20,354 bases of DNA, taken from Candidatus Omnitrophota bacterium (GTDB taxonomy: Bacteria; Verrucomicrobiota; Verrucomicrobiia; Limisphaerales; UBA1319). The position numbers and the translations under genes are program-made. Within the stretch, counting starts at the first letter, position 1, and each line of letters begins with the position of its first letter. The stretch lies in NCBI GenBank assembly GCA_023473405.1, contig JAMCZD010000444.1:1-20354 (forward strand), in the 5' to 3' direction. Under the pieces are notes generated by a model, which worked only from the letters and a program-made list of their open reading frames with translations, had not been told where the DNA came from and did no database searches. Below, piece by piece: positions 6,598 through 13,509 of the stretch.

Positions 6598-7716
6598 ATG
6601 GCTCGATTCCACTTGATCGTGCCGATGTGCTTATTGATGTTAGCCCGCGTCTTGCCGGCGGCGGCACCGGACGGTGAACCGGAGCCTATCAAGGCCTTCT
6701 GCGTCGATTTTAACTGGGGCCCGGGTGGACCCAATGGTTTCGCCGGCCCGGGGGTTTGGGCGGACGCGGACCCGGTTCGGCACGTCGAGTGGTATGCGAA
6801 GCTGGGGGTGAACGTGATTCAGACCTTTGCGGTTTCGTGCAACGGTTATGCCTGGTACAAAGGCGGAAAAACGCCCGCACAGCCGGGGCTCAAGCACGAT
6901 TTCCTGCCCGAGATGGTTCGCTTGGGACACGCCAGCAAGATGCGGGTCATGGGTTACTTCTGCGTGGCAGCCAATACCCGTTGGGGGCTCGAACATCCGT
7001 CGTTGAGCTATGGCATTCCCAGTGATTATCACCTCCCCCTGACTGACGCTTACCTCGATTTCCTGGCCGGATCGATCGAGGAGGCGCTTGCCAAGTCCGG
7101 CATGGACGGTTTTATGGTGGACTGGCTCTGGAATCCATCGGACAAGGCACGGAAAGAGGCCAACCATGGCCAGTGGCTCGAGGCCGAAAAGAAGTTGTTC
7201 ACGGAACTGACCGGGAAGCCTTTCCCACCAGATGGAGCACCCTCGAAGGCGGACCAGCTCGATTACGAACGCAAGGCAATCGATCGTTGCTGGAGACGCA
7301 TCCACGACACCGCCAAACGGGTCAGCCCCGACTGCGTCATCTGGCTTTCCTGCAACAACGTCCGCAGTCCGCAACTTTCGGGAAGCGCGATGCTCAAGGA
7401 GGTGGACTGGTTGATGGATGAAAGTGGCAACCCGGAGGCGATGCGTGCATTGTCGCCGCTGCTGGGAGCGCATACGCGCCAGTTGCTGTGTCTGGTCGGC
7501 TGGGGCGACCAGCACGACGCGCGCAAGGTGCTGTCGGACCCGCGGAACGATTCCTTTGGCATCTACGGCTTTAGCCGGCCAAACCCCGACTCCCTCCCCC
7601 TTCCCATCAAGGAATATCTTGGCAAATCCATGGATGCCTTTGGAGGCAACGACCACAACATTGCCGCCTTGGCGCGCTACTTTAATGGCAAGCCTTTCGG
7701 TTATACCGAACCTTGA
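6598..7716 (+). CDS. Secreted TIM-barrel protein, putative glycoside hydrolase-like
   Basis: A 372-residue exported protein. From the ATG at 6598 it starts with ARFHLIVPMCLLMLARVLPAAA, a signal peptide; in-frame starts at 6472 and 6541 would add an unlikely 19-42 residue extension. The mature part reads like a beta/alpha barrel: 'HVEWYAKLGVNVIQTFAVSCNGYAWY', 'HASKMRVMGYFCVAANTRW', 'SGMDGFMVDWLW' (Asp170 and Asp175, the likely catalytic region), and 'SPDCVIWLSCNN'. This strand order and the aromatic-flanked acids resemble GH29 fucosidases and the hypothetical glycosyl hydrolase group GHL6, but no family-defining motif is certain. It probably acts in the periplasm or at the cell surface on a glycan. 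It stands alone: recO ends 156 bases upstream and the carbonic anhydrase gene converges 41 bases downstream. Confidence 0.65.
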   Translation: MARFHLIVPMCLLMLARVLPAAAPDGEPEPIKAFCVDFNWGPGGPNGFAGPGVWADADPVRHVEWYAKLGVNVIQTFAVSCNGYAWYKGGKTPAQPGLKHDFLPEMVRLGHASKMRVMGYFCVAANTRWGLEHPSLSYGIPSDYHLPLTDAYLDFLAGSIEEALAKSGMDGFMVDWLWNPSDKARKEANHGQWLEAEKKLFTELTGKPFPPDGAPSKADQLDYERKAIDRCWRRIHDTAKRVSPDCVIWLSCNNVRSPQLSGSAMLKEVDWLMDESGNPEAMRALSPLLGAHTRQLLCLVGWGDQHDARKVLSDPRNDSFGIYGFSRPNPDSLPLPIKEYLGKSMDAFGGNDHNIAALARYFNGKPFGYTEP

Positions 7717-7757
7717 TGCCGGCCGCTGTATCCCATGGTCCGGGGAGCAAGCCAGGT

Positions 7758-8615
7758 TCAATGACTCTTTTTGATAGTCGGACGAATCCGCGGCGGCAAC
7801 GGGATGCGCGGCGGCTTGGATGGCTGAGCCTTGGCCGGCGCGCTGCCGGGCGTCGATGGGGAGGCGGATGCGGAGGCGGAGGCGGAGGCGGTCCGCATCT
7901 CCGCCAGCCATTTGTCGGCGCTGATCAGGCCTTCGCCGATTTTGTTCTGCGGAAATCTGACCTGGCCCAGTTCGGGCATGGGACTTGGAGCTGACGAGAT
8001 CGGTGCGGCTTCGGCAGGCTCGGTGGCTGACCCGGCTGCCGGCTCGCCAATAATGACCTGACGCATGCCGGTTTGATAGCCATTAACCAACCATTCCAAT
8101 TGGCCGGATTGGATATCGACCAGCAGCCCATGCACGGGAATCGCGGGACCGATGAGCGGGCTGCGCCGGGCGTTTTCGACGGCGTTGATCACGTTTTGGC
8201 GTTCGCTGGCGAATAGGCCGAAGAACTCGTTCAGGTTTGACGGCAATTGGGCTCGATCGATGCCCTGGGCGAGAAACAGGTCGGTTAACTCCAGAACCGT
8301 CGTATGGGAGACGCGGCAATCGGTGTGCCCGATAATGGCGATTTCTTTGCCGCCCTTGAGGGCGCAGGCCAAGGCAAGGGACCGTATCGTGCTGCTGAGC
8401 GGGTGGGTGATGACGTTGCCCGCATTGCGCAACCAGATGAAATCCTCCTCGGCGATGCCCAAGACTTCGGGCATGAGCGGGTTCAGACGCGGATCGATGC
8501 AGGTAAGGGCCACGACCGGCAACGCGTTTGAATAATCGGCGAGTTGCAACCCGGCAGTGGGATCGCCGGCGGCAGCGCGATGATTGGCATCGATGATCGC
8601 TTCGAACAAACGCAT
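7758..8615 (-). CDS. Beta-class carbonic anhydrase with Ser/Ala/Pro-rich C-terminal tail
   Basis: A 285-residue beta-carbonic anhydrase that interconverts CO2 and bicarbonate. The zinc ligands are Cys39, His97 and Cys100 (TCIDPRL and GHTDCR), and the catalytic dyad Asp41-Arg43 is intact, as is 'FIWLRNAGNVI'. The catalytic domain covers about residues 1-190; the rest is an unusual low-complexity tail ending in a basic, Pro-rich stretch (PSKPPRIPLPPRIRPTIKKSH). The tail holds a run of Ala-Ser dipeptides coded by a hexanucleotide repeat. I chose the ATG at 8615 because GGAG lies 8 bases upstream; a TTG two codons earlier has poor spacing. The start is 25 bases after the flotillin stop on the same strand, so it probably belongs to the nfeD-flotillin operon. 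Confidence 0.9.
   Translation of the reverse strand: MRLFEAIIDANHRAAAGDPTAGLQLADYSNALPVVALTCIDPRLNPLMPEVLGIAEEDFIWLRNAGNVITHPLSSTIRSLALACALKGGKEIAIIGHTDCRVSHTTVLELTDLFLAQGIDRAQLPSNLNEFFGLFASERQNVINAVENARRSPLIGPAIPVHGLLVDIQSGQLEWLVNGYQTGMRQVIIGEPAAGSATEPAEAAPISSAPSPMPELGQVRFPQNKIGEGLISADKWLAEMRTASASASASASPSTPGSAPAKAQPSKPPRIPLPPRIRPTIKKSH
7861..7890. repeat. Hexanucleotide microsatellite in carbonic anhydrase gene
   Basis: Five tandem 6-base units, four GAGGCG and one GATGCG, on the plus strand. Read on the coding (minus) strand they encode alternating Ser and Ala in the C-terminal tail of the carbonic anhydrase. Slippage would change the tail by two residues per unit without shifting the frame. 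Confidence 0.8.
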
Positions 8616-8640
8616 AACCAAAGCTCCAGAAGGCAGCGGG

Positions 8641-10176
8641 CTACGCTTGGGTGACTTCCTTGGTCGCGATTTTTTTCAAGGCAGGGATTTGGGCCAGCAA
8701 CTGCTCGAGTTTGATTCCCGTCAGACCTTCGATCACCGGCGGCAACTGGCTCACAATTTGGGTAACATCGGCGGTTAACCGGCTGGCTCCGCTCGCGGCC
8801 CCATTGCCACTATTGACGATGACGATCTTATCGGTTTTGGAGAGCGGTTCGCTGATCTTTCCGGCCAGCTCAGGCAGAATCCGGATGATCATCTCGATAA
8901 CCGCCGCCTGGTTGTATTCCTTGAATGAGTCGGCCTTGGTGCGCATTGCCTCGGCGGTTGCCTTGCCCTGGGCCTCGATGATGGCGGCCTCGGCCAGGCC
9001 TCGAGCTCTATTGGCCTCGGCCTCGGCCAGACCGGTGGCCTTGGCAACTTCGGCGGCGGCGAAGCCTTTTACCTTGTTGGCCGAAGCGGTTCCGGATGCC
9101 TCGGTCTCGAGCTGGAACTTGGTGGCGGCAGCCAGGGTCTCGACACGGTAACGCTCGGCATCCGCCGGCTTTTGGACGTTGGCTTCGAGATCGCGTTGTT
9201 TGCGGAGGATTTCCTGCTGCTGCAGCTCAATCTGCTTCTGTTTCGCCACGATGTCGACTTGCATCTCCTCGGCCTTGACCAACTGGCCGGTCTTGAACTT
9301 TTGCAGGTCGTAGGCCAGGTCGGCTTCGGCCTTTTTCTGGTTCACGGCGGCCTGGTACTGGGCGACGTTCATTTGGTAATCGCGTTGAGCCTCGGCGATC
9401 TTGGAATCGGCTTGGAACTTGGCTTCCTGACCGGCTTGGGCGGCCTGGGCGGAGCGGATCATGGCATCGCGGTCTGCCTCTGCCTGGGCCACCACGGCGT
9501 CGCGTTTGACTTGGGCGATCCGTGGTTTGCCCAATGCCTCGAGATAGCCCTGGCTGTCCCGAATGTCGCGTATGGTGAAGCTGACGATGCCCAGGCCCAT
9601 GTTCGCCATGTCTCCGGCAGCCACTTCCTGGACTTTAGCGGCGAAGGCATCGCGGTTCTGATAAATGTCCTCGACGGTCATGGTACCGAGGATGGCGCGC
9701 AAATGGCCTTCGAGCGTTTGCCGTGCAATGGCCTCGATCTGCTCGGGGCGCTTGGTGAGAAATTGCTCCGCCGCCGTTGCAATCGAAATGTCGTCGCCCT
9801 TGACCTTGATTTGGGCCACACCATCCACGCGCACCGGCACCCCTTTGCTCGTATAAACATCCTGCTGCTGCTCGACGTCGATGGTTATCAACTCCAGCGA
9901 GAGCGTGTTCACCTTTTCCACTACCGGCAACACAAAGGTCCCGCCACCCTTGACAATCCGGAATCCGCGGCTCCGGATCGTGCCGTCCGGGTCCACATAC
10001 CGGTGCGTGCGGCCGGAGACGACCAGCACCTCGTTCGGGCCGGCCTTGGTGTAGCGGCTGGCGTATACCGCCATGGCGAGGAAGACCACGAAAAGGATGC
10101 CGAGGATAACCAGGGCAATAATAGACCAACCGGTGGCGAGCGATACAGCTATAATCATGTTATCGATAGGATGCAT
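8641..10176 (-). CDS. Flotillin family (SPFH domain) membrane scaffold protein
   Basis: A 511-residue flotillin of the FloT/YuaG/YqiK type, which organises membrane microdomains and affects membrane fluidity and assembly of membrane protein complexes. One N-terminal helix (about 15-40, 'WSIIALVILGILFVVFLAMAVY') anchors it. The SPFH/PHB domain spans about 45-215 ('GPNEVLVVSGR', 'IDVEQQQDVYTSKGVPVRVDGVAQIKVKG'). A long coiled coil with EA repeats (about 215-440, 'AEAEANRARGLAEAAIIEAQGKATAEAM') and a hydrophobic C-terminal end complete the classic layout. The ATG at 10176 is used, with an alternative ATG at 10158. The upstream nfeD gene ends 41 bases before it; NfeD proteins are the usual partner of flotillins (yuaF-yuaG in Bacillus). 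The carbonic anhydrase gene follows. Confidence 0.95.
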   Translation of the reverse strand: MHPIDNMIIAVSLATGWSIIALVILGILFVVFLAMAVYASRYTKAGPNEVLVVSGRTHRYVDPDGTIRSRGFRIVKGGGTFVLPVVEKVNTLSLELITIDVEQQQDVYTSKGVPVRVDGVAQIKVKGDDISIATAAEQFLTKRPEQIEAIARQTLEGHLRAILGTMTVEDIYQNRDAFAAKVQEVAAGDMANMGLGIVSFTIRDIRDSQGYLEALGKPRIAQVKRDAVVAQAEADRDAMIRSAQAAQAGQEAKFQADSKIAEAQRDYQMNVAQYQAAVNQKKAEADLAYDLQKFKTGQLVKAEEMQVDIVAKQKQIELQQQEILRKQRDLEANVQKPADAERYRVETLAAATKFQLETEASGTASANKVKGFAAAEVAKATGLAEAEANRARGLAEAAIIEAQGKATAEAMRTKADSFKEYNQAAVIEMIIRILPELAGKISEPLSKTDKIVIVNSGNGAASGASRLTADVTQIVSQLPPVIEGLTGIKLEQLLAQIPALKKIATKEVTQA

Positions 10177-10217
10177 GGTGATTTGTATTTATAATAGTAA
10201 ATCCAACCCGGTTCCCG

Positions 10218-10784
10218 TTATACCGGGACCACGTAAAATTGTGAACCGACGATCCGGGTGATCACCACCGTTTGGCCGTTTGGAATGGCCGTGCCGCTCT
10301 CCTCGCGTGCCGGCGCCGTGTAGCGGCATCCCGATTGGATATAGGCAATCTCACCTACCCCCTTCTCGGGTATCGCAGTGATTATCGTCGCCGATTGGCC
10401 AATCAATTCAGCCACCTTCGACTCGCTCGAACTCTGGGTGCGGCGGAAGATTTGTTGGAAGAGGAGAAACACCAAAGCGGCAATGACCAGCCCGCCAAAA
10501 GCGGCCAGCACGGCGCTGATCAAGGGGGTGTGCGTGGACTCGAATTCGCTGAAAATCATCCCCAAACCGCCAAATGCCGTCACGAAGGCTGCGATCGTGG
10601 TGGGGCTGAGCGGTGAAAATCCGGGCATTTCATGGGCGCCAATGCCCGGTTCGACATGCACACTGTGGCCAACATCGAAGTGGGCGTCGTGGCCGCCGAA
10701 AACGTCTGCGGCAAAGGCACTGATTAACGCGAACAATAAGCCGACCCCGAAACATATGACGTAGATGATAAAAAGTGCATCCAT
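10218..10784 (-). CDS. NfeD-like membrane protein (YuaF type), flotillin partner
   Basis: A 188-residue NfeD-like protein. Three hydrophobic helices are visible (about 3-27, 60-82 and 86-110) with a His/Asp-rich loop 'GGHDAHFDVGHSVHVEPGIGAHE' between the first two. The C-terminal part (about 125-188, 'ELIGQSATIITAIPEKGVGEIAYIQSGCRYTAPAREESG...GQTVVITRIVGSQFYVVPV') is the NfeD OB-fold, which is soluble and faces the cytoplasm in this subtype. NfeD proteins are coded next to SPFH proteins and are thought to control their assembly; the flotillin gene lies 41 bases downstream. GGACGG stands six bases before the ATG as a possible ribosome site. It is the first gene of the minus-strand operon and is divergent from the UroD-like pair. 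Confidence 0.88.
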   Translation of the reverse strand: MDALFIIYVICFGVGLLFALISAFAADVFGGHDAHFDVGHSVHVEPGIGAHEMPGFSPLSPTTIAAFVTAFGGLGMIFSEFESTHTPLISAVLAAFGGLVIAALVFLLFQQIFRRTQSSSESKVAELIGQSATIITAIPEKGVGEIAYIQSGCRYTAPAREESGTAIPNGQTVVITRIVGSQFYVVPV

Positions 10785-11148
10785 AACGCACCGTCCGCTT
10801 TTCTGTGAGATTGTCTACCAGATTAACGCTCAGCGAACGATTTCCCGCAAGAAAAATCATCCGGGCAATGCCAATGCATGATGGCCTCATCGAGAATGGT
10901 TTTGTGTCCCGATCGGACCATATTTTCAATACATCGGCGCGAGCGGCCTGGGCGTGCAGCGTCGGTTTTGTGGGCCGATCGGGACATTATTTCGTTACCT
11001 CGACGTCAGCGGTTGGGAGCGCAGTGTTGCGTGAATTTGATGTCATTCCGGCTGACGCCGTGGTATGGCTCGACGAAATGTGTCACGATGCAATTCTATG
11101 AATCTGGATGCGAATCCTTCGAGTTCAGGGCGGGTTGAACCGCGGCTC
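10785..11148. other. Divergent intergenic region with a duplicated palindromic site
   Basis: This stretch of about 360 bases separates nfeD (-) from the UroD-like genes (+). No coding sequence is supported, although in-frame ATGs at 11065 and 11098 could extend the UroD-like gene into it. Its main content is the pair of CCGATCGG sites listed separately. I found no promoter close to consensus on either strand, only weak matches; one poor candidate for the nfeD side is a TTGCGG near 10848. Confidence 0.5.
10898..10986. promoter_or_regulatory. Duplicated regulator site: GGTTTTGTG-2-CCGATCGG, two copies 66 bp apart
   Basis: A 22-base block starting GGTTTTGTG, followed two bases later by the perfect palindrome CCGATCGG, occurs at 10898-10919 and again at 10964-10985, with 18 of 22 positions identical. 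The same two loci also form a perfect 12-base inverted repeat, TGTCCCGATCGG (10905-10916) against CCGATCGGGACA (10975-10986). AT-rich stretches (CATATT and CATTAT) follow both copies. I saw no other CCGATCGG in the window. A repressor or activator that binds as a dimer to each copy could control nfeD-flotillin, the UroD-like pair, or both. Confidence 0.5.
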
Positions 11149-12255
11149 ATGACGCCGCGCCGGCGATGGCTGGCGCTTCTGGAAGGCGCTCAAGCGGACC
11201 GGGTTCCCACTGATTACCAGGCCACCATCGAGGTCACCCGGCGGTTGTTGCGGGATTTGAACTGTGCCGATGAGAACGCCCTGTGGCAGCGGCTCGGCGT
11301 GGATAAACGGCAATTCGTCGAGCCCAAATGGCATTCGCCCCGGAGGGAGGGGCAAGGGACGGGGGAACGGGAAGTCTCCACAACCGACAGACAAGGATGC
11401 CTGCCCCACCTTTCCAGCGATCTCGAGGCCGACCCGTGGGGAGTTCGCTACCGGCAAGTCAATTATGGGCCGGGCGAATACAAGGAGCCGGTATTTCATC
11501 CGCTGGCAACGGCCAAGTCGGTGGCCGACATTCATGGGCATCAATGGCCGAGACCGGATGATTACGATTACACTGGGGTTTCTCGAGCCGTCCAATCGGC
11601 TGACCCCGATTATCCGATTCACGCCGGGTGCTTCGAGCCCTTCCTGCTCTATGGTTACCTGCGGGGTTTGGATCAATCGTTCGAGGACCTCGCGCTTCAT
11701 CCCGACATTGCGGATGCCATTCTGGGTCACCTTTTCGATTTCTATCATGAACATCACCGGCGCATCTTCGAAGCCGGCCAAGGCAGGATTGATTTGACTT
11801 GGGTAGCCGAGGACCTTGGCGCGCAGACGGGTCCGTTGATGAGCCTGGCCATGTACCGTCGGTTTCTGAGACCGAACCAGGTGAAGATGGCTGATTTGGC
11901 CCGGCGCCACGGGATTCACGTCATGTATCACACCGACGGGGCTGCGCGCGTCTTTCTACCCGACTTGATCGATCACGTGGGCATCGAAATCCTGAACCCG
12001 ATTCAATGGCGCTGCCGCGGCATGGACCGCGATGGACTGGTGCGCGATTTCGGCCGGTACATCATCTTTCACGGGTCGATCGACAACCAGCAAACCCTGG
12101 CCTTCGGGACCGTAGCCGACGTTGTCAATGAAGTCCGCGATTCAATCCGGATCTACCAAAACGCGCGTTGGATTTGCGCCCCCTGTCACAACCTGCAACC
12201 CATTACGCCCACCGCCAATATCGTGGCCATGTATGAAGCAATCCATGAAGCCTGA
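11149..12255 (+). CDS. Uroporphyrinogen decarboxylase-like (MtaA/UroD superfamily) protein 1
   Basis: A 368-residue UroD-fold TIM-barrel protein, not a true haem UroD. It starts TPRRRWLALLEGAQADRVPTDYQATIE, the usual start of UroD-like proteins in PVC bacteria; ATGs at 11065 and 11098 lie upstream but precede non-conserved sequence. Conserved pieces are 'HVMYHTDGAARVFLPDLIDHVGIEILNPIQ', 'IIFHGSIDNQQTLAFGT' and the C-terminal 'CAPCHNLQPITPTANIVAMYEAI'. At the place where corrinoid methyltransferases have a zinc-binding H-x-C it has HTD, so zinc methyl transfer is doubtful. Residues about 63-90 form a non-family, low-complexity insertion coded by a G-rich repeat. The substrate is unknown. Its end overlaps the start of a second UroD-like gene by 11 bases. 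Confidence 0.85.
   Translation: MTPRRRWLALLEGAQADRVPTDYQATIEVTRRLLRDLNCADENALWQRLGVDKRQFVEPKWHSPRREGQGTGEREVSTTDRQGCLPHLSSDLEADPWGVRYRQVNYGPGEYKEPVFHPLATAKSVADIHGHQWPRPDDYDYTGVSRAVQSADPDYPIHAGCFEPFLLYGYLRGLDQSFEDLALHPDIADAILGHLFDFYHEHHRRIFEAGQGRIDLTWVAEDLGAQTGPLMSLAMYRRFLRPNQVKMADLARRHGIHVMYHTDGAARVFLPDLIDHVGIEILNPIQWRCRGMDRDGLVRDFGRYIIFHGSIDNQQTLAFGTVADVVNEVRDSIRIYQNARWICAPCHNLQPITPTANIVAMYEAIHEA
11345..11410 (+). repeat. G-rich (possible G-quadruplex) and palindromic repeat inside the UroD-like gene
   Basis: Five G-runs of at least three (11345-11347, 11349-11352, 11356-11358, 11361-11365, 11369-11371) are separated by loops of 1 to 3 bases, a textbook G-quadruplex pattern on the coding strand. 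Just downstream, 11386-11410 reads GACAGACAAGGATGCCTG then CCCCACC, an imperfect inverted repeat. From memory, close variants of this second part are dispersed between genes in Verrucomicrobiota. Together they code for a Gly/Arg/Thr/Ser-rich insertion, roughly residues 63-90, that does not fit the UroD fold. Confidence 0.6.
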
Positions 12256-13414
12256 ATCTTCGAATTCCGAATGGACCAGCCGGCGCCGCCTGTTAACCGC
12301 CCTGGAAGGCGGCATTCCCGACCGGGTGCCGATCAACACCTACGAATTGGCCGGGCTGAACAGCCTGGATTGGTATAATCAACAGCCCAGCTATCGCGGC
12401 CTCATGGACTATATCCGCGCCCGCACGGACTGCATTACCAATTGGAATCCGCAACCGGCCGGCGACCGCTACATTGGCACCGAACGATTCCTTTGTTCGG
12501 ATCACCCGGTCGAGATCAAGACGCGCGCTGAGAAAATCGGCTCCAGCACTCGCACCACGCATGTTTGCCACACGCCCAAAGGCGACCTCCGTTCGGTAAC
12601 CCAGGTCGATCCCAGGCTCTACACGACGTGGAACCTCGAGCATTGGTGCAAGAACACTGAAGACGTCGATCGTGCCTTGAGTGTCCCCTACGAGCCGGCG
12701 CGGTATGATGCCTCGGACTACCCGCGGGTGTCCGCTGAGTTAGGCGATCATGGGATTGTCATGGCCTCGCTGGGCGACCCCGCCTACCTCGCCGCGGACC
12801 TGATGTCGTTCCAGGATTTCCTGGTCTGGGCCTTCGAGGAAACCGAACACTACGCGCGCACGGTCGAGACCGTGGCCGAGCGGGTCATGGAAAACCTCCG
12901 CCGCCAATTGGCTTGCTGTCCCGTGGACCTTTACCGCATCTGCGGCCCCGAATACATGACCCCGCCTTACCTGCCTCCGTCCATGTTCGAACGTTTCATG
13001 GTGCCGCATTTGCGGAAGATGACGGAGCTGGTCCACGCCGCGGGCCGCAAGGTGCGCCTCCACTGCCACGGCAGGATAGGTCGGGTGCTCGACCTCATCC
13101 TCGAGACCGGTGTGGATGGGATCGATCCCTGCGAGCCGCCTCCTGACGGCGACCTCGAACTGGACAAGGTAAAACGCCGATGCCAAGCGCACAATGTCTC
13201 GGTCTGGGGCAATATCGAGCTGAAACTGCTCGAGCAAGGCGACCCACGGCAGGTCCGCGCCGAGGTTCGCCGTATCATGGACCAGGCCAAGGCCGGCGGC
13301 GGCTTTGTGCTCTTGCCCACCGCCGCGCCCATCAATGTCCCGCTTTCTCCCAGAACCGAGGAGAACTACCGCGCGTTTATCGACGCCGGCCTCGAGTTTG
13401 GGCAATACCAGTAA
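12245..13414 (+). CDS. Uroporphyrinogen decarboxylase-like (MtaA/UroD superfamily) protein 2
   Basis: A 389-residue second member of the UroD superfamily, only distantly similar to the one before it. The N-terminus 'TSRRRLLTALEGGIPDRVPINTYELAGL' matches the family start. Later segments are 'YLAADLMSFQDFLVWAFEETEHYARTVETVAERVM', 'MTPPYLPPSMFERFMVPHLRKMTELVHAAGRKVRLHCHGRIGRVLDLILETGVDGIDPCEPPP', and 'NVSVWGNIELKLLEQGD'. The metal-site region reads HCH, and the later Cys of the family is replaced (FVLLPTAAPIN). I chose the ATG at 12245, which overlaps the end of the first gene by 11 bases; upstream in-frame ATGs lie inside that gene. The pair is probably co-translated. No corrinoid protein, methyltransferase or haem gene is near, so the reaction is unknown. 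Confidence 0.85.
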   Translation: MKPESSNSEWTSRRRLLTALEGGIPDRVPINTYELAGLNSLDWYNQQPSYRGLMDYIRARTDCITNWNPQPAGDRYIGTERFLCSDHPVEIKTRAEKIGSSTRTTHVCHTPKGDLRSVTQVDPRLYTTWNLEHWCKNTEDVDRALSVPYEPARYDASDYPRVSAELGDHGIVMASLGDPAYLAADLMSFQDFLVWAFEETEHYARTVETVAERVMENLRRQLACCPVDLYRICGPEYMTPPYLPPSMFERFMVPHLRKMTELVHAAGRKVRLHCHGRIGRVLDLILETGVDGIDPCEPPPDGDLELDKVKRRCQAHNVSVWGNIELKLLEQGDPRQVRAEVRRIMDQAKAGGGFVLLPTAAPINVPLSPRTEENYRAFIDAGLEFGQYQ

Positions 13415-13505
13415 GAGCGTGGAGTGTGGAACGTGGAGCGTGAAGCGAGCTTCCTTCCCGTCTCTTTCGTCCCTTTGGTCTCTTTGAGTCCCTTCATTGT
13501 TAGTG
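13415..13505. repeat. Low-complexity purine/pyrimidine repeat between convergent genes
   Basis: Right after the UroD-like stop there are near-tandem GTGGAG/GTGGAA/GTGAAG units (about 13417-13448), followed by a pyrimidine-rich tract of CTTT/CCCTTT/CTCTTT steps (about 13450-13495). It may help terminate the converging transcripts, but no hairpin with a T-tract is present. Strings of this kind recur between genes in verrucomicrobial genomes, as far as I recall. Confidence 0.45.
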
Positions 13506-13509
13506 TCGT

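Noticed and set aside
6640..7911. Long minus-strand open frame (423 codons) opposite the secreted barrel protein
   Set aside because: No recognisable domain, and the plus-strand frame has a signal peptide and barrel pattern. It also runs into the carbonic anhydrase gene on the same strand in another frame.
9172..10194. Plus-strand open frame (340 codons) opposite the flotillin gene
   Set aside because: The repetitive Leu/Gly/His composition is the antisense image of the flotillin coiled coil; flotillin motifs on the minus strand are unmistakable.
10210..10230. Hairpin with GGTTCCCG and CGGGACC arms at the end of the nfeD gene
   Set aside because: Considered as a terminator, but one base bulges, no T-tract follows, and the flotillin gene is only 41 bases on, so read-through is expected.
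11149..13414. Haem biosynthesis assignment (hemE) for the UroD-like genes
   Set aside because: Both lack the N-terminal Arg-rich substrate-binding signature of true uroporphyrinogen decarboxylase, and no haem genes are adjacent.
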